Shown: positions 32,405 through 43,410, numbered from the stretch's first letter. The stretch is DNA of 64,000 nucleotides from Pisaster brevispinus (GCA_023634235.1 JAMKCF010000008.1:22376500-22440499); one strand, 5' to 3'. Notes: a model not told the origin generated them from the sequence alone. Program-made: numbers and translations.

Positions 32405-32760
32405 GTATGATTGAGTACTATTAAAGGTATAATACAGGATTGGTAGATCTGGTAGAAGAGAGAGTTTCTGACCTAAATCAACAGTTCAGTTTTCAGGAGG
32501 TTTCTTCTTCCCCATATTTTTTTCTGACGGTAGTCAGCTTGAAAAGCCCTATGGAATTCGCCCCTTGTTCCAGGGCTTGAATTTATTTGGGAAATCCACA
32601 AGAATGCAGGGCTTGCATGTTGCTTAAAATATGCACTGGACAAGAATTTCTGTTACAAGACCAGAAATAAAGAGAGAAATCCATTATCTACTCAGTTTAA
32701 CATGTAAACTTGTTTTATCTGAACAAGCACTGACACAAGAGTGATTTCATTTGTCTGCAG

Positions 32761-32894
32761 TTTCTTCCCAGAACTTAATTATTTCAAACTTTTTATATGT
32801 GTTCTTTTGAATTGTCTTTGTCCAGTAGGCACAGCTATTTCTTCATGAGTTTGTGCTGTCTGTGTCGCCTCTTCATCCCACGGCTCATGAAAAG
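32761..32894 (+). repeat. ~135 bp module (4 of 4)
   Basis: Same borders; begins TTTCTTCCCAGAAC after TGTCTGCAG and ends CATGAAAAG before GTAC. Confidence 0.75.
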
Positions 32895-33479
32895 GTACAA
32901 ATTTTATAAGACCTTTGGACTGGTCTGGTCATTAGTTTACTGGCCAGACTCTAAAATTACTGGCCTCGAGTCTGCGTTTCAACTCGAAATGATGGCCTTT
33001 GCTCCTGCAGGGTTCTGATGTTGCTTGCCACTTGTCAGAATATAGTGTGTGAGAGCTGAATTTAATTTCCAAATATACACTTTCATCTATGTCTAGCTGT
33101 TTGTTGGAGGTGAATTTGCCTCGCAATTCAGCTCATACACATTGTCAAAGAACTGTTTTTTTTGCCATCATTAGAGCAGCCAACTCTCCCTGTTTCTGCG
33201 GATAGTTCCCTAAAAATAAATCCATCTTTCCATGTTCAGATAAACAAATTTGAAAAACTCCCCAATTATTTTAGGTTTCCCCCCCTGTTCTTCATATCGC
33301 CCAGATTATTGTAGAAAATTTCCTTGACTGCAAGATGAAAATGTTGGCAGCTTGACCTTTTAGAGTGGTTGTTCGCGTAAAAGATCTTCTCTTAAAATTG
33401 TACACTTCCTATTTAAATTATATTTTCAGCATGTAAATACCTTGTCCTTTTTTGTTGTTGTACCAACCATTTTCAGATT

Positions 33480-33580
33480 GGAGTGTGGAGTTCGGAGGTT
33501 GGAGTTTGGGGTTTGCAGTTTGGAGTTTGGAAATTGGAGATTTGAGGTTGGTGTTTGGAGATTGGGGCATCTGGTTGATA
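33480..33580. repeat. GGAGTTTGG-type simple repeat
   Basis: Degenerate repeats of GGAGTTTGGGGTTTG-like words adjoin the minisatellite on its left. Confidence 0.75.
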
Positions 33581-33587
33581 GCTTCCA

Positions 33588-35545
33588 GTTGTAGTCTCAG
33601 TTGTAGTCGCAGTTGTAGTCTCAGTTGTAGTCTCAGATGTAGTCTCAGATGTAGTCTTAGATGTAGTCTCAGATGTAGTCTCAGTTGTAGTCTCAGTTGT
33701 AGTCTCAGTTGTAGTCTCAGTTGTAGTCTCAGTTGTAGTCTCAGTTGTAGTCTCAGTTGTAGTCTCAGTTGTAGTCTCAGTTGTAGTCTCAGTTGTAGTC
33801 TCAGATGTAGTCTCAGATGAAGTCTCAGATGTAGTCTCAGATGTAGTCTCAGATGTAGTCTCAGATGTAGTCGCAGATGTAGTCGCAGATGTAGTCTCAG
33901 TTGTAGTCTCAGTTGTAGTCTCAGTTGTAGTCTCAGTTGTAGTCTCAGTTGTAGTCTCAGTTGTAGTCTCAGTTGTAGTCTCAGTTGTAGTCTCAGTTGT
34001 AGTCTCAGATGTAGTCTCAGATGTAGTCTCAGATGTAGTCTCAGTTGTAGTCTCAGTTGTAGTCTCAGATGTAGTCTCAGATGTAGTCTCAGATGTAGTC
34101 TCAGATGTAGTCTCAGATGTAGTCTCAGATGTAGTCTCAGTAGTAGTCTCAGTAGTAGTCTCAGTAGTAGTCTCAGTAGTAGTCTCAGTAGTAGTCTCAG
34201 ATGTAGTCTCAGTTGTAGTCTCAGTTGTAGTCTCAGTTGTAGTCTCAGTTGTAGTCTCAGTTGTAGTCTCAGTTGTAGTCTCAGTTGTAGTCTCAGTTGT
34301 AGTCTCAGTTGTAGTCTCAGTTGTAGTCTCAGTTGTAGTCTCAGTTGTAGTCTCAGTTGTAGTCTCAGTTGTAGTCTCAGTTGTAGTCTCAGTTGTAGTC
34401 TCAGTTGTAGTCTCAGTTGTAGTCTCAGTTGTAGTCTCAGTTGTAGCCTCAGTTGTAGCCTCAGTTGTAGTCTCAGTTGTAGTCTCAGTTGTAGTCTCAA
34501 CTGTAGTCTCAGTTGTAGTCTCAGTTGTAGTCTCAGTTGTAGTCTCAGTTGTAGTCTCAGTTGTAGTCTCAGATGTAGTCTCAGATGTAGTCTCAGATGT
34601 AGTCTCAGATGTAGTCTCAGATGTAGTCTCAGATGTAGTCTCAGATGTAGTCTCAGATGTAGTCTCAGATGTAGTCTCAGATGTAGTCTCAGATGTAGTC
34701 TCAGATGTAGCCTCAGATGTAGCCTCAGTTGTAGCCTCAGTTGTAGCCTCAGTTGTAGCCTCAGTTGTAGCCTCAGTTGTAGCCTCAGTTGTAGCCTCAG
34801 TTGTAGCCTCAGTTGTAGCCTCAGTTGTAGCCTCAGTTGTAGCCTCAGTTGTAGCCTCAGTTGTAGCCTCAGTTGTAGCCTCAGTTGTAGCCTCAGTTGT
34901 AGCCTCAGATGTAGCCTCAGATGTAGCCTCAGATGTAGCCTCAGATGTAGCCTCAGATGTAGCCTCAGATGTAGCCTCAGATGTAGCTCAGATGTAGCCT
35001 CAGATGTAGCCTCAGATGTAGCCTCAGATGTAGCCTCAGTTGTAGTCTCAGTTGTAGTCTCAGTTGTAGTCTCAGTTGTAGTCTCAGTTGTAGTCTCAGT
35101 TGTAGTCTCAGTTGTAGTCTCAGTTGTAGTCTCAGTTGTAGTCTCAGATGTAGTCTCAGTTGTAGTCTCAGTTGTAGTCTCAGTTGTAGTCTCAGTTGTA
35201 GTCTCAGTTGTAGTCTCAGTTGTAGTCTCAGATGTAGTCTCAGTTGTAGTCTCAGATGTAGTCTCAGATGTAGTCTCAGATGTAGTCTCAGTTGTAGTCT
35301 CAGTTGTAGTCTCAGTTGTAGTCTCAGATGTAGTCTCAGATGTAGTCTCAGTTGTAGTCTCAGTTGTAGTCTCAGTTGTAGTCTCAGTTGTAGTCTCAGT
35401 TGTAGTCTCAGTTGTAGTCTCAGTTGTAGTCTCAGTTGTAGTCTCAGTTGTAGTCTCAGTTGTAGTCTCAGTTGTAGTCTCAGTTGTAGTCTCAGTTGTA
35501 GTCTCAGTTGTTGTCTCAGTTGTAGTCTCAGTTGTAGTCTCAGTT
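33588..35545. repeat. 12-bp minisatellite, about 160 units
   Basis: The unit is AGTTGTAGTCTC with variants AGATGTAGTCTC, AGTAGTAGTCTC and AGTTGTAGCCTC. Variants occur in long uniform blocks (the AGTAG block at 34,140-34,200; the GCCTC block at about 34,710-35,035). One unit is 11 bp (at about 34,987) and shifts the phase. Because the unit is four codons, several frames stay open. The minus-strand frame 34,500-33,418 would encode (LRLQ)n with a unique tail, but nothing suggests it is a gene. Confidence 0.97.
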
Positions 35546-35564
35546 TTTAGTTTCTAGTTCAACC

Positions 35565-35701
35565 AAAAGCCTGCCTACACTTCCTCTCCTCCAAGCAGAC
35601 TGCGGCTGTCAGATCCTCTTTACTCCTCCACCAGATTTTGCGCTTCTTGACATTCCTGGGCCTGTGATACCCGATGCTGACTGAGAGCGACATTATTTGA
35701 G
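35565..35701 (+). pseudogene. CUB-domain exon fragment, copy B2
   Basis: It is the paralogue of 21,295-21,462 and reads LPTLPLLQADCGCQILFTPP ... IPDAD then TGA where copy A2 has cysteine. It begins within 25 bp of the end of the minisatellite. Confidence 0.7.
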
Positions 35702-36078
35702 GTACTTTTCATCAAGTTACTGTTAATGTCATTTGTTATATATTTGAGTGTACAGCCTTTTGATTTTTTTGCACAGAGCGGAGCATTCTCTGAGGCATGG
35801 GTCAGTAGACTTACCAGGTCATTCAATGTCATAAAGATGTGTGCATGCTCAGTACTGTCAACAGTAGAAGATATCACAGTATGTTTGCTGCCACCTAGAG
35901 TTCCAATGATGTAAACTGGAAATAAATCTTCTCTTAGTAATTCTATTGGCTTTTGGAAGAGTACTTTCATTCCCTCTTGATGGTATCTGACATCCACAAA
36001 ATGTCAACCAACATTTTCTAGAAAAGTGCTAATAACAAGTTAATGTCTGCTAACCTTTCCCGCTTATGTAAATTTCAG

Positions 36079-36166
36079 AGTGCAGCAAGGTCCTGACCGC
36101 TGACTGAGGAGCCTTCCAGTCTGTCAACTTCCATGGTGGGAAGCTTCACAACTGACTACTTCAAGG
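36079..36166 (+). pseudogene. CUB-domain first exon fragment, copy B1
   Basis: It reads CSKVLTAD, TGA, GAFQSVNFHGGKLHN and then TGA. C..LT...G.FQS.NF is the opening of a CUB domain. It aligns to 20,205-20,372 but lacks the middle of that exon, and it shares the first TGA with copy A. Confidence 0.65.
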
Positions 36167-36516
36167 TCAGAATCTAGCTCCTCAACATTTCAACAACTTT
36201 TGAAATATTTTCCAAATATTTCCCATTGAAATTTATTGGCTGAATCTTTGTTCATGCTTAGGTTCAAGAGATCAATCTTCAATAACCTGCCTACACTTTT
36301 TTTGTTCATAAAGCAATTTTCAATCAATTTGTTTTAGAGACATCACAATGCTGAAAGATCTTATATTTTTAATCATAAAAAATGCAAATATTTATTTGGC
36401 AAATCCACTAATGGTGAAACAATTTTCCTTTTTTCCCCCACTTCTAAAAAAATGTTTTTTTAAAAGACCTTCAGATGTATTTTTGACAATTCTTGATTTT
36501 ATTGTCTGAATTACAG

Positions 36517-36688
36517 CCGAGTGATTTGACGACAGGCCAGAACGTCAACCTGTGCAGCCAGCTTGGCCCTATGGACCGGTCATCCATCGGGAGTGAAGTC
36601 CTGCTGGAGTTTGTCTCTGATGAAACGAACTATTTCCCAGGATACTCAGCTGATCATACAGTGTTGCCATGGGTCCCTGACTCTCCAG
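36517..36688 (+). CDS. CUB-domain second-half exon, copy B3
   Basis: The acceptor is ATTACAG and the donor GTTTGT. It reads PSDLTTGQNVNLCSQLGPMD then SEVLLEFVSDETNYFPGYSA and DHTVLPWVPDSP. C.......S.GSEVLLEF.SD.....GYSA is a clean second half of a CUB domain. It is open, and no counterpart was found in copy A. Confidence 0.78.
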
Positions 36689-36774
36689 GTTTGTTGAGAA
36701 ATGGGTGTTAATCTGTGTATGCAGTTAACGTACATTATTTTCCTTCATGCATGACGCGGCTTATCTGACTCCAA

Positions 36775-36990
36775 ATGTTCAACAAAAATCACTGCCTCTT
36801 AACTATTGATGGGCCTTATCTGGTATCACTATAGATCACTGTGATGATAACTGTGGGAAAATGAAACTTATCCTGTGAATGTTGTCACATTATTTAAAAT
36901 AACACAGTGTGTAGTTATGAAGTGTATTTTTTAGGGGTTTACTGTAGTTTTAAGGTAAGCAGCTGTACATGAGATTGGACCTTTATTAGC
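36775..36990. repeat. Dispersed ~220 bp repeat, fourth copy
   Basis: Matches 20,490-20,720 (GGTATCACTATAGATCACTGTG, AATAACACAGTGTGTAGTTA, GCAGCTGTACATGAGATTGG). Confidence 0.8.
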
Positions 36991-37159
36991 CTATTAGCAC
37001 AAAAAAAAATGGAAAAAAAATGATATGCGCGCAGTATAAAATAACTGAGCAGAAATAGATTATCAGCCATAACGTCCTACTTAATTAGGTTGTTACGCCT
37101 GGTACCTAACTGTACCTAACTGTTTATCATCCCTGTGATATTCAGGTATTTTTCGTCTA

Positions 37160-38640
37160 TCATTAAGGTAAACATGCTACCAGTGTGTCCGACCTGGTTT
37201 CTCCTATCAGGATGTTTGAGTGTTAAACTAGGCTTTCTGCTTGTTAATCTTGCTTGGCTGAGATGTACAACAAAAACCCACTCCAACAGCTTTATTCCAT
37301 GTACATGTCTTTGTAGCTCCTTGCCTTTAACTTCAACAAATTTCTCCATCCTACAATCTAAACTGATTTCAGATGCAATTCCTACCTTTAGTTCCCTGAG
37401 TTATTCTCATCTTGTACGTAACCTGTTACCAAGAGTGGCTTTTAGCCATGTTTTAGGCAAACGTGCATTAAAGTTATACAAAAACACAGGGTCGTAACTT
37501 GATAGGTCGAAAGTTCATATCTAACACACTATAGCAAGCACACAATTTGCTGCACGCGATAAGGTCGTATTTCACTTAATTTTTGTTTGCGTTCACTTAT
37601 TGCACTACTCAAAAAATTTAATCGCAACCTGGCTCCACTGACATAGTGAAATCTTTTCTTTTTTGTGTGTGTTCAGAAGCGTCTGTCTTCTGTGGGGATG
37701 CAAACACTTTCACTTGGATCTCGGAGGGGAGTGAAGTCATCGAAAATCCCAAACTGACGACGACGAGTGTTTCCAAGATTGCAGAGAGCCTGAGAGAAGG
37801 AGACATTTTCCTGTAAAGTGTCGGACATCAGGGTGGTTGGACGGCAGCTTTTTTCTATGTATAAACTGAATGTATTTATTTCTGTATAATTTATTATCTG
37901 CTTGTCGTCTGACCAGGTTCATATTGTAATATTATTGTTAATAATAATAATAATAATTATGTGTAATACTTTAAATGGAATGCATGGGGGTGTTGACTGC
38001 GGTTTGGCTGGTGGGATTCAACTTGGAGGCATAGGTTTGTGAGTTTGTTGTGTGAATGATGATGATTAGTGGGCCCTGTGTGTTAGGTAACTTATGCCTT
38101 CTTGCCCATCCAGTGTCATGCTTTATATTCTATGTTCTACGATCACGCACTCATGCATTTGCTTTTTTTAGATGATAATTATTTGCTAGAGACAGAATAT
38201 TTAGGAGTTGCCTTCATTTGTATTGACATTTTATTGACATACTTGCATTGTATAAGATAATTAATTGTACATGTATGTGTTTTATTTTCTGCCTGCACAA
38301 CTCTCAACAGTTTTTTTGCAGGTGTTTACAGAGAGAATAAATCCTGGCCAGATCCAGAGTCAACATCCACTAGCTGGATACACCCGTGTGGGACGTCACT
38401 TCAATGTTCCTAATCACTCCATTTCTGTCATAATTACAGGGCTTTATGAGGCACTAGGAAACCACAGAGACTGTTCGTCTGAGTAGGGAGAAGCTATGGA
38501 TAATGCGTCTCCAGACCATTCAACCCCATGGTCTAAATCATCCAAGAAGGAAATGTCTAATAACTTTTTGTCTTTGCTATCTCCTTTTTATCACAGATTC
38601 TCCTCTCCAGTCTGCCTCATTCACTAATCAATTACTTTTC
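37160..38640 (+). repeat. Segmental duplication, copy B (partner of 22,765-24,320)
   Basis: Long collinear similarity to copy A, from GTGTGTCCGACCTGGTT through the CUB B4 exon, the GCATGGG(T/G)GTGTTGACTGCG stretch and the Penelope fragment. Gene pieces upstream of it are in a different order from copy A. Confidence 0.85.
37677..37816 (+). CDS. CUB-domain second-half exon, copy B4
   Basis: After GTTCAG it reads EASVFCGDANTFTWISEGSE, VIENPKLTTTSVSKIAESLR and EGDIFL to TAA. It keeps the FCG of a CUB second half but not the F.SD. Copy A4 has lost the glycine but keeps F.TD. It ends a reading frame and may be a terminal exon. Confidence 0.65.
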
Positions 38641-38647
38641 TCTCCCT
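38280..38647 (+). mobile_element. Penelope-like element, GIY-YIG end (copy B, 5' part)
   Basis: Paralogue of 23,930-24,340: FTERINPGQIQSQHPLAGYT, GRHFNVPNHSISVIITGLYE, then a frameshift before the L.T..PHGLN segment. It is interrupted by the foldback element at 38,648. Confidence 0.72.
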
Positions 38648-39747
38648 GTATATTCAGTTTGCGGTAACACCATGTGTATATCTACTATCTATGTAGATTT
38701 GTTCTTGTAGAACTAGGTCTTGCTTTTTATTCTACTGCCGCGGAGTAGATTTTGGAAATCGGGAGACTACTTCAGGAGACTACTTAGTTCTCAAATGAAC
38801 TGTCCAGCTTATTAGCTACTACCTTGGCGGAGGGTAGGAAATCGGCCGGGACTACTACTTTAGCTTAATAGTGGATCGGATCAAGGGGACTTCTTGTTAT
38901 TAACTTTACTGCCGCGGAGTGAGTTCTTATTTGGTCTCAACGTTTCGACTAGCTATCTCTAGTCATCGTCATCGTCGTTGAGACCAAATAAGAACTCACT
39001 CCGCGGCAGTGAAGTTAATAACGAAAAGTCCCCTTGATCCGATCCACTATCAAGCTAAAGTAGTAGTCCCGGCCGATTTCCTACCCTCTGCCCAGGTAGT
39101 AGCTAATAAGCTGGACAGTTCTTTTGAGAACTAAGTAGTCTCCCGAAGTAGTCTCCCGATTTCTAAAATCTTCTCCGCGGCAGTAGAATAAAAAGCAAGA
39201 CCTAGTTCTACAAGAGACTACTTAGCTCTCAAAAAAACTGTCCAGCTTATTAGCTACTACCCGGGCGGAGGGTAGGAAATAGGCCGGGACTACCACTTTA
39301 GCTTGATAGTGGATCGGATCAAGGGGACTTCTCGTTATTAGCTTCACTGCCGCGAAGTGAGTTCTTATTTGGTCTCAACTGCGATGACGATGATTAGAGC
39401 AAGCTAGTCGAAACGTTGAGACCAAATAAGAACTCACTCCGCGGCAGTAAAATTAATAACGAGAAGTCCCCTTGATCCGATCCACTATCAAGCTAAAGTA
39501 GTAGTCCCGGCCGATTTCCTACCCTCCGCCTGGGTAGTAGCTAATAAGCTGGACAGTTTTTTTGAGAACTAAGTAGTCTCCTGAAGTAGTCTCCCGATTT
39601 CCAAAATCTTCTCCACGGCAGTAGAATAAAAAGCAAGACCTAGTTCTTTAAGAACAAATCTAGATAGCTAGTACATATACACATGGTGTTACCGCAAACC
39701 GAACATACATGTATATTTATACTTCACACATGCAAAGCCTTAAAAAG
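38648..39747. mobile_element. Foldback element, copy B, tandem dimer
   Basis: Two hairpin units lie head to tail (about 38,648-39,207 and 39,208-39,747) of the same family as 24,341-25,110. It is flanked by the 12-bp direct repeat TTTTCTCTCCCT at 38,636-38,647 and 39,748-39,759. The asymmetric end (GCAAAGCCTTAAAAAG) is on the right, so it is inserted in the opposite orientation to copy A. Confidence 0.88.
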
Positions 39748-40090
39748 TTTTCTCTCCCTCTTCAAATCATTTATTTTGTCCTTTGTTTTCCTTACCTTTT
39801 GTGGTCAAACCAGCCCCTCCCCCAACCCCCTTTTGTTTTCCTCCTCTCTGTTCATCCTGCCTCCCTCTCTGTTTGCTTTCATTTCTAACATCTATGTCCA
39901 CTCGACTGCTTTTTTTACACCTGTATTGTTATGTTGTTACCTGTTTAAGTTTGTAGTCTTGTCATTTAGCCTTTGAGAAAGACTCTGCTGAGGTCAAAAC
40001 GTCAGGCCACTAACTATTTTTTTAATGTAGTAGTTCATCCATGATTTTTAGAGCCAACTTGTAATAGGTTTTTGCTGAGGATATTTTATC
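39748..40090 (+). mobile_element. Penelope-like element tail (copy B, 3' part)
   Basis: Matches 25,111-25,420, with GAAAGACTCTGCTGAGGTCA and AAACGTCAGGCC. Confidence 0.65.
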
Positions 40091-40432
40091 CATGCATAAT
40101 TATTTGTTTTTAGATATTGTTGTATTGCCATTAATAATAAGTGTATTGTGTATTGTGTGCTGGAGGATTAAAAATAGTACAGGAGATTGTTTTATAATTT
40201 GTGACGTCATCGTGGTGTTTTTTGTTGTTGGTGTGTTCTGCTGGTGCTCGTCCTTTTTAAATAGAGGTCCAGCCTCCTTCCCGTGTCTCTAGTTGCAACA
40301 ATAAAGTCCTGAGCCGTTTTAGTATGATGTTTTTGCAGTAAGCACGATAGAGTTGCAATGATCGTTTGTGGTTTGCAAGCGTGTAAGTACTCGACATCTA
40401 ATAATGGCTTATATAGCGCTCATATCCGTCAC

Positions 40433-40803
40433 TCAGTGACGCTCAAGGCGCTTCAACATTAATTTCCTGCAAGGTATGTGGGGCTTCATTTGAAGTATGA
40501 TACCTACTCTTTTACATAGCACCATGTAATGGTTTACAAGGTGCTGTGGTGCAATATGCAGCCAATCAAACCAGGAATACCGGGGCGAACCCCTTCTCTT
40601 TTCGATAAGTGTACTGGGTTCTTTTACGTGCATTACACAACACACGGGGCCAACGGCTTTACGTCCCATCCGAAGGACGAAGCAATAATGGTTAAGTGTC
40701 TTGCTTAAGGACACAAGTGTCGTGACCGGGACTCGAACCCACACCCTGCTGAGTCGGAAACACCAGAGCTTGAGTCCGGTGCTCTTATCCGCTCGGCCAC
40801 GAC
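40433..40803 (-). mobile_element. tRNA-Leu-type SINE, minus strand, full
   Basis: On the minus strand the head (40,803 to about 40,719) reads GTCGTGGCCGAGCGGATAAG ... ACTCAAGCTC ... GGGTTCGAGTCCCGGTCACG, a tRNA-Leu-like sequence with anticodon-loop CAA and a long variable arm. The body follows to 40,433. Other members: 13,771-14,130 and 48,357-48,830. Confidence 0.85.
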
Positions 40804-41218
40804 ACGCCACGTCTAACGGACCATCGACCAACATGATGCCATGCGCCTGCGCATGTGTTGTGACACTGCCACGGGTTGAAGTCTGCTGATTGTGTAGAAT
40901 AGTAGGCAAGGTCAGGTCGTGTTTTTGACAAACTTGGAGCCGATGGTCAGGTTAAACAGTGGTTACGAAGCAGAGAATGGGGGTGGGAGGTTGGTATAGG
41001 GACAGAGAAACGGAAGCCCGGTTTGGGTGACCTAGATCAAGGTCAGAATGACGTCAAAGTTCATGTGGTATTATAATACTGCCTGTAAATTTTTCACCAA
41101 TAGAGGGCTGCTTCCGCAAATCATTAAAACTGATAACAAATGACCATATAGCTTCTATTTCAGACACTCACTGGCAAAGCTATATGTGGAAAAAGTTGAT
41201 CCCTTTAGTTTACTGACC

Positions 41219-41467
41219 TGGCCCAATTTCATGGCTCTGCTTACCGTAAGCAAAGAATCGGCGCTTATGGAAGCAGGGAGTTCTTTGCTTACGTCAAGCA
41301 TATTTCACGGGTTAGCAGAGAATTTTGCTTGTGCGCGTGCGTACTCCACATTTCAAGACATTCTTGGCTTACACAGCTATCGGAGAAATTCGGTGCCTGC
41401 AGAGTAAGCGGAGAATGGTGATTGTAAGCGCAGAGTTCGGCGGTAAGCAGAGCCATGAATTTGGGCT
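41219..41467. mobile_element. Inverted-repeat element, GCCCAATTTCAT family
   Basis: The ends GGCCCAATTTCATGGCTCTG and CAGAGCCATGAATTTGGGC enclose ~250 bp with repeated GCTTA/TAAGC blocks. Confidence 0.85.
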
Positions 41468-41769
41468 CGGAGATGACAGACCAGGAACCCCCCTATCTAA
41501 TAATTATGCTTCTATGGGACCCCTAAAACAAGTGTGCAAAGTTTGGTGCTTTAATCCGGCGTGTCACGATTTTTTCATTAAGCCCCTGGACTAATAGGTA
41601 AGAAGAGGTGTAGGTCCTATGAAGATAAAAGAGTGAATGGGTTGGCTGGAGGGTTGTTAATAGAAAAAATGGGAAAACCAACACTTGAAAGTAAAAATGT
41701 TTTATAGAGGGATATAAAATCCAGGAGTTTTACGAACAGATTTACCATGTGGTGATCGTCAACGTTCGA

Positions 41770-41915
41770 GTTTTCATGGGATACCGTATAGATGGAAAAT
41801 GGGGTTGTTATAACTGTGCGTAATTAACCACTGATTAGAGGACCAAATTAGACAGCTCAAAAGTTTGGTGTGCCCAGTGTAACAGTCTTCAAGACTCTGG
41901 GCTTTAACTTACACT
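41770..41915. repeat. Single module of the 27-kb TTAATTAACCACT repeat
   Basis: Shares TAATTAACCACTGATTAG, GGACCAAATTAGACAGCTCA and TCTTCAAGACTCTGGGCTTT with 27,060-27,960. Confidence 0.75.
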
Positions 41916-42370
41916 TTAACTCAAAACGAAGAGTAGGTTACAAATTCTTTTCAAAATATGTTTTAGTATTATTTAAAGCCTATCAATCAAGTAGGCCCTA
42001 CATAACAAGAAGACATCCGCATACGCATATTGTCTCTGGCTTATTTTCTAGCATTCACCGATGTTGTTTTCTTTGTGTAAAGTTTTGGAATGATTTTATA
42101 GCTATAGAATGTCAATATTCTCAAATAAAAATTGTTAATTTATAACCAGTTTTTCAGTTTTCGTTCGGATAAAATAAGGGATTCACCGACAGAAAGTAGC
42201 CAAATGAGAGTTTTTTCACCTCCCTGTACTGCATGTGTTTTAATTTTCTTATTGAAGTCACCGCAGCTCAGTAGACGCCATTTTGAAACACCCGTAACAA
42301 CCACACAAACAGCGTGGGGCATGCACATCTGTGCAGATAATCCTGTTTTTAGCCGAAATTATTTAGCAAA

Positions 42371-42438
42371 ATGCCTACTTGTGCGGCATTAAACTGCACT
42401 AACAGATACTCCCGTGGATGTGGAAAGACATACCATCT
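42371..42438 (+). CDS. Orphan THAP-domain first exon
   Basis: ATG at 42,371 opens MPTCAALNCTNRYSRGCGKT then YHL and stops at a GTAAGT donor (42,439). M-P-x-C-A-A-x-x-C-x-N-R with a following YH is the start of the THAP zinc finger, which uses C2CH zinc ligands; the last cysteine and histidine pair would come from the next exon. THAP domains are DNA-binding modules of transcription factors and P-element-type transposases. No matching second exon (P, W, C..H) was found downstream in the window. Confidence 0.75.
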
Positions 42439-43399
42439 GTAAGTATCTATCTATTTTTCGTGAATGTTTATTTTAGGGGAATTTCAGGCTGACATATGAA
42501 TTTGTCATGTAAACTTTCTGTTGAATACATTCGCCGGTTCGCGCGCGCATTCGTTACGGGTACAAATTTTCTGGAAAACACAAGTTTGGTGGATAAATGC
42601 AATCATATCTCTGGAACCCTTTATCGTACAAACTAGTTCAAAACTGTAAAATAGTCTTGAATATCTACTCCTTCGTCATGTCATATTTATTTTACATTCA
42701 GAAAACATTTTGCCACGTCATTTTGAGGGTTTTACGTCCAGTCTTGGTCAATTTTGTATGGAGAAATTCCTAAAGTCTACCTAATCTAGCCACATGAGGG
42801 CTCTTATGTTAACTTATTTCAGCAACCCAACGGCTAATTGCTTAGTTCAAAACGGATTTGGGAAGTGTACATCCTGACCAAAACACTGCTCTAACAATTT
42901 TTCTGATTGGACAAGTTTTTCCAATGTCATTTTTTAGTTGAAATTCAGACCAATGAAAAGTTATTTCAAAGCTTCAAAACAGCCGTTGCTATTAAACATC
43001 TGTGTCCAAACTTCCGCAGTGTCAACTCTAAAACTCCAACGCATGTTTCTAAAATGGTAAATTCATGCACTTTTTTTTATCGGAAGGTTTAACTGGAAAA
43101 ACTTATATGAACAGAATCATTAATGTAAACATTTTGTTCTACATATGGAAAAGTTTCATTGCAGTCAGTCTCAAATAATCAGTTGTGTGTGTGCGTGACC
43201 TTCTGACTACACCACGCATCCACTGAACCATGTCAACACACATTCATGTATTATGCATATAGCCCATGTGTGTAGACCATGCCCTTGTGGTCAAAACGGA
43301 CAAGTCCATTTTGGCAGACGGGTAAATTACAAGGTCTAACTCCAATAAACAAAACTACACACAATGTAAGTTGCTTGTGTTTCAAGGCTGGCAAAGTAC

Positions 43400-43410
43400 A
43401 TTTTATTAAA
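43400..43410 (-). terminator. Possible polyadenylation signal of the minus-strand gene
   Basis: TTTATTAAA on the plus strand reads TTTAATAAA on the minus strand, about 440 bp past the stop codon at 43,851. Confidence 0.35.

Larger units (their letters stand above)
32151..33408 (+). repeat. Direct segmental duplication, copy 2
   Basis: Paralogue of 30,427-31,677. Differences are point changes and 1-5 bp indels. It ends about 180 bp before the minisatellite. Confidence 0.9.

Noticed and set aside
33418..34500. 360-codon minus-strand open frame of LRLQ repeats as a gene
   Set aside because: The openness follows from a 12-bp repeat unit; neighbouring units in other frames are open too, and the phase changes at 34,987. 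No promoter or splice context.
40719..40803. Functional tRNA-Leu gene, minus strand
   Set aside because: It is fused to a SINE body that recurs at 13.8 and 48.4 kb.
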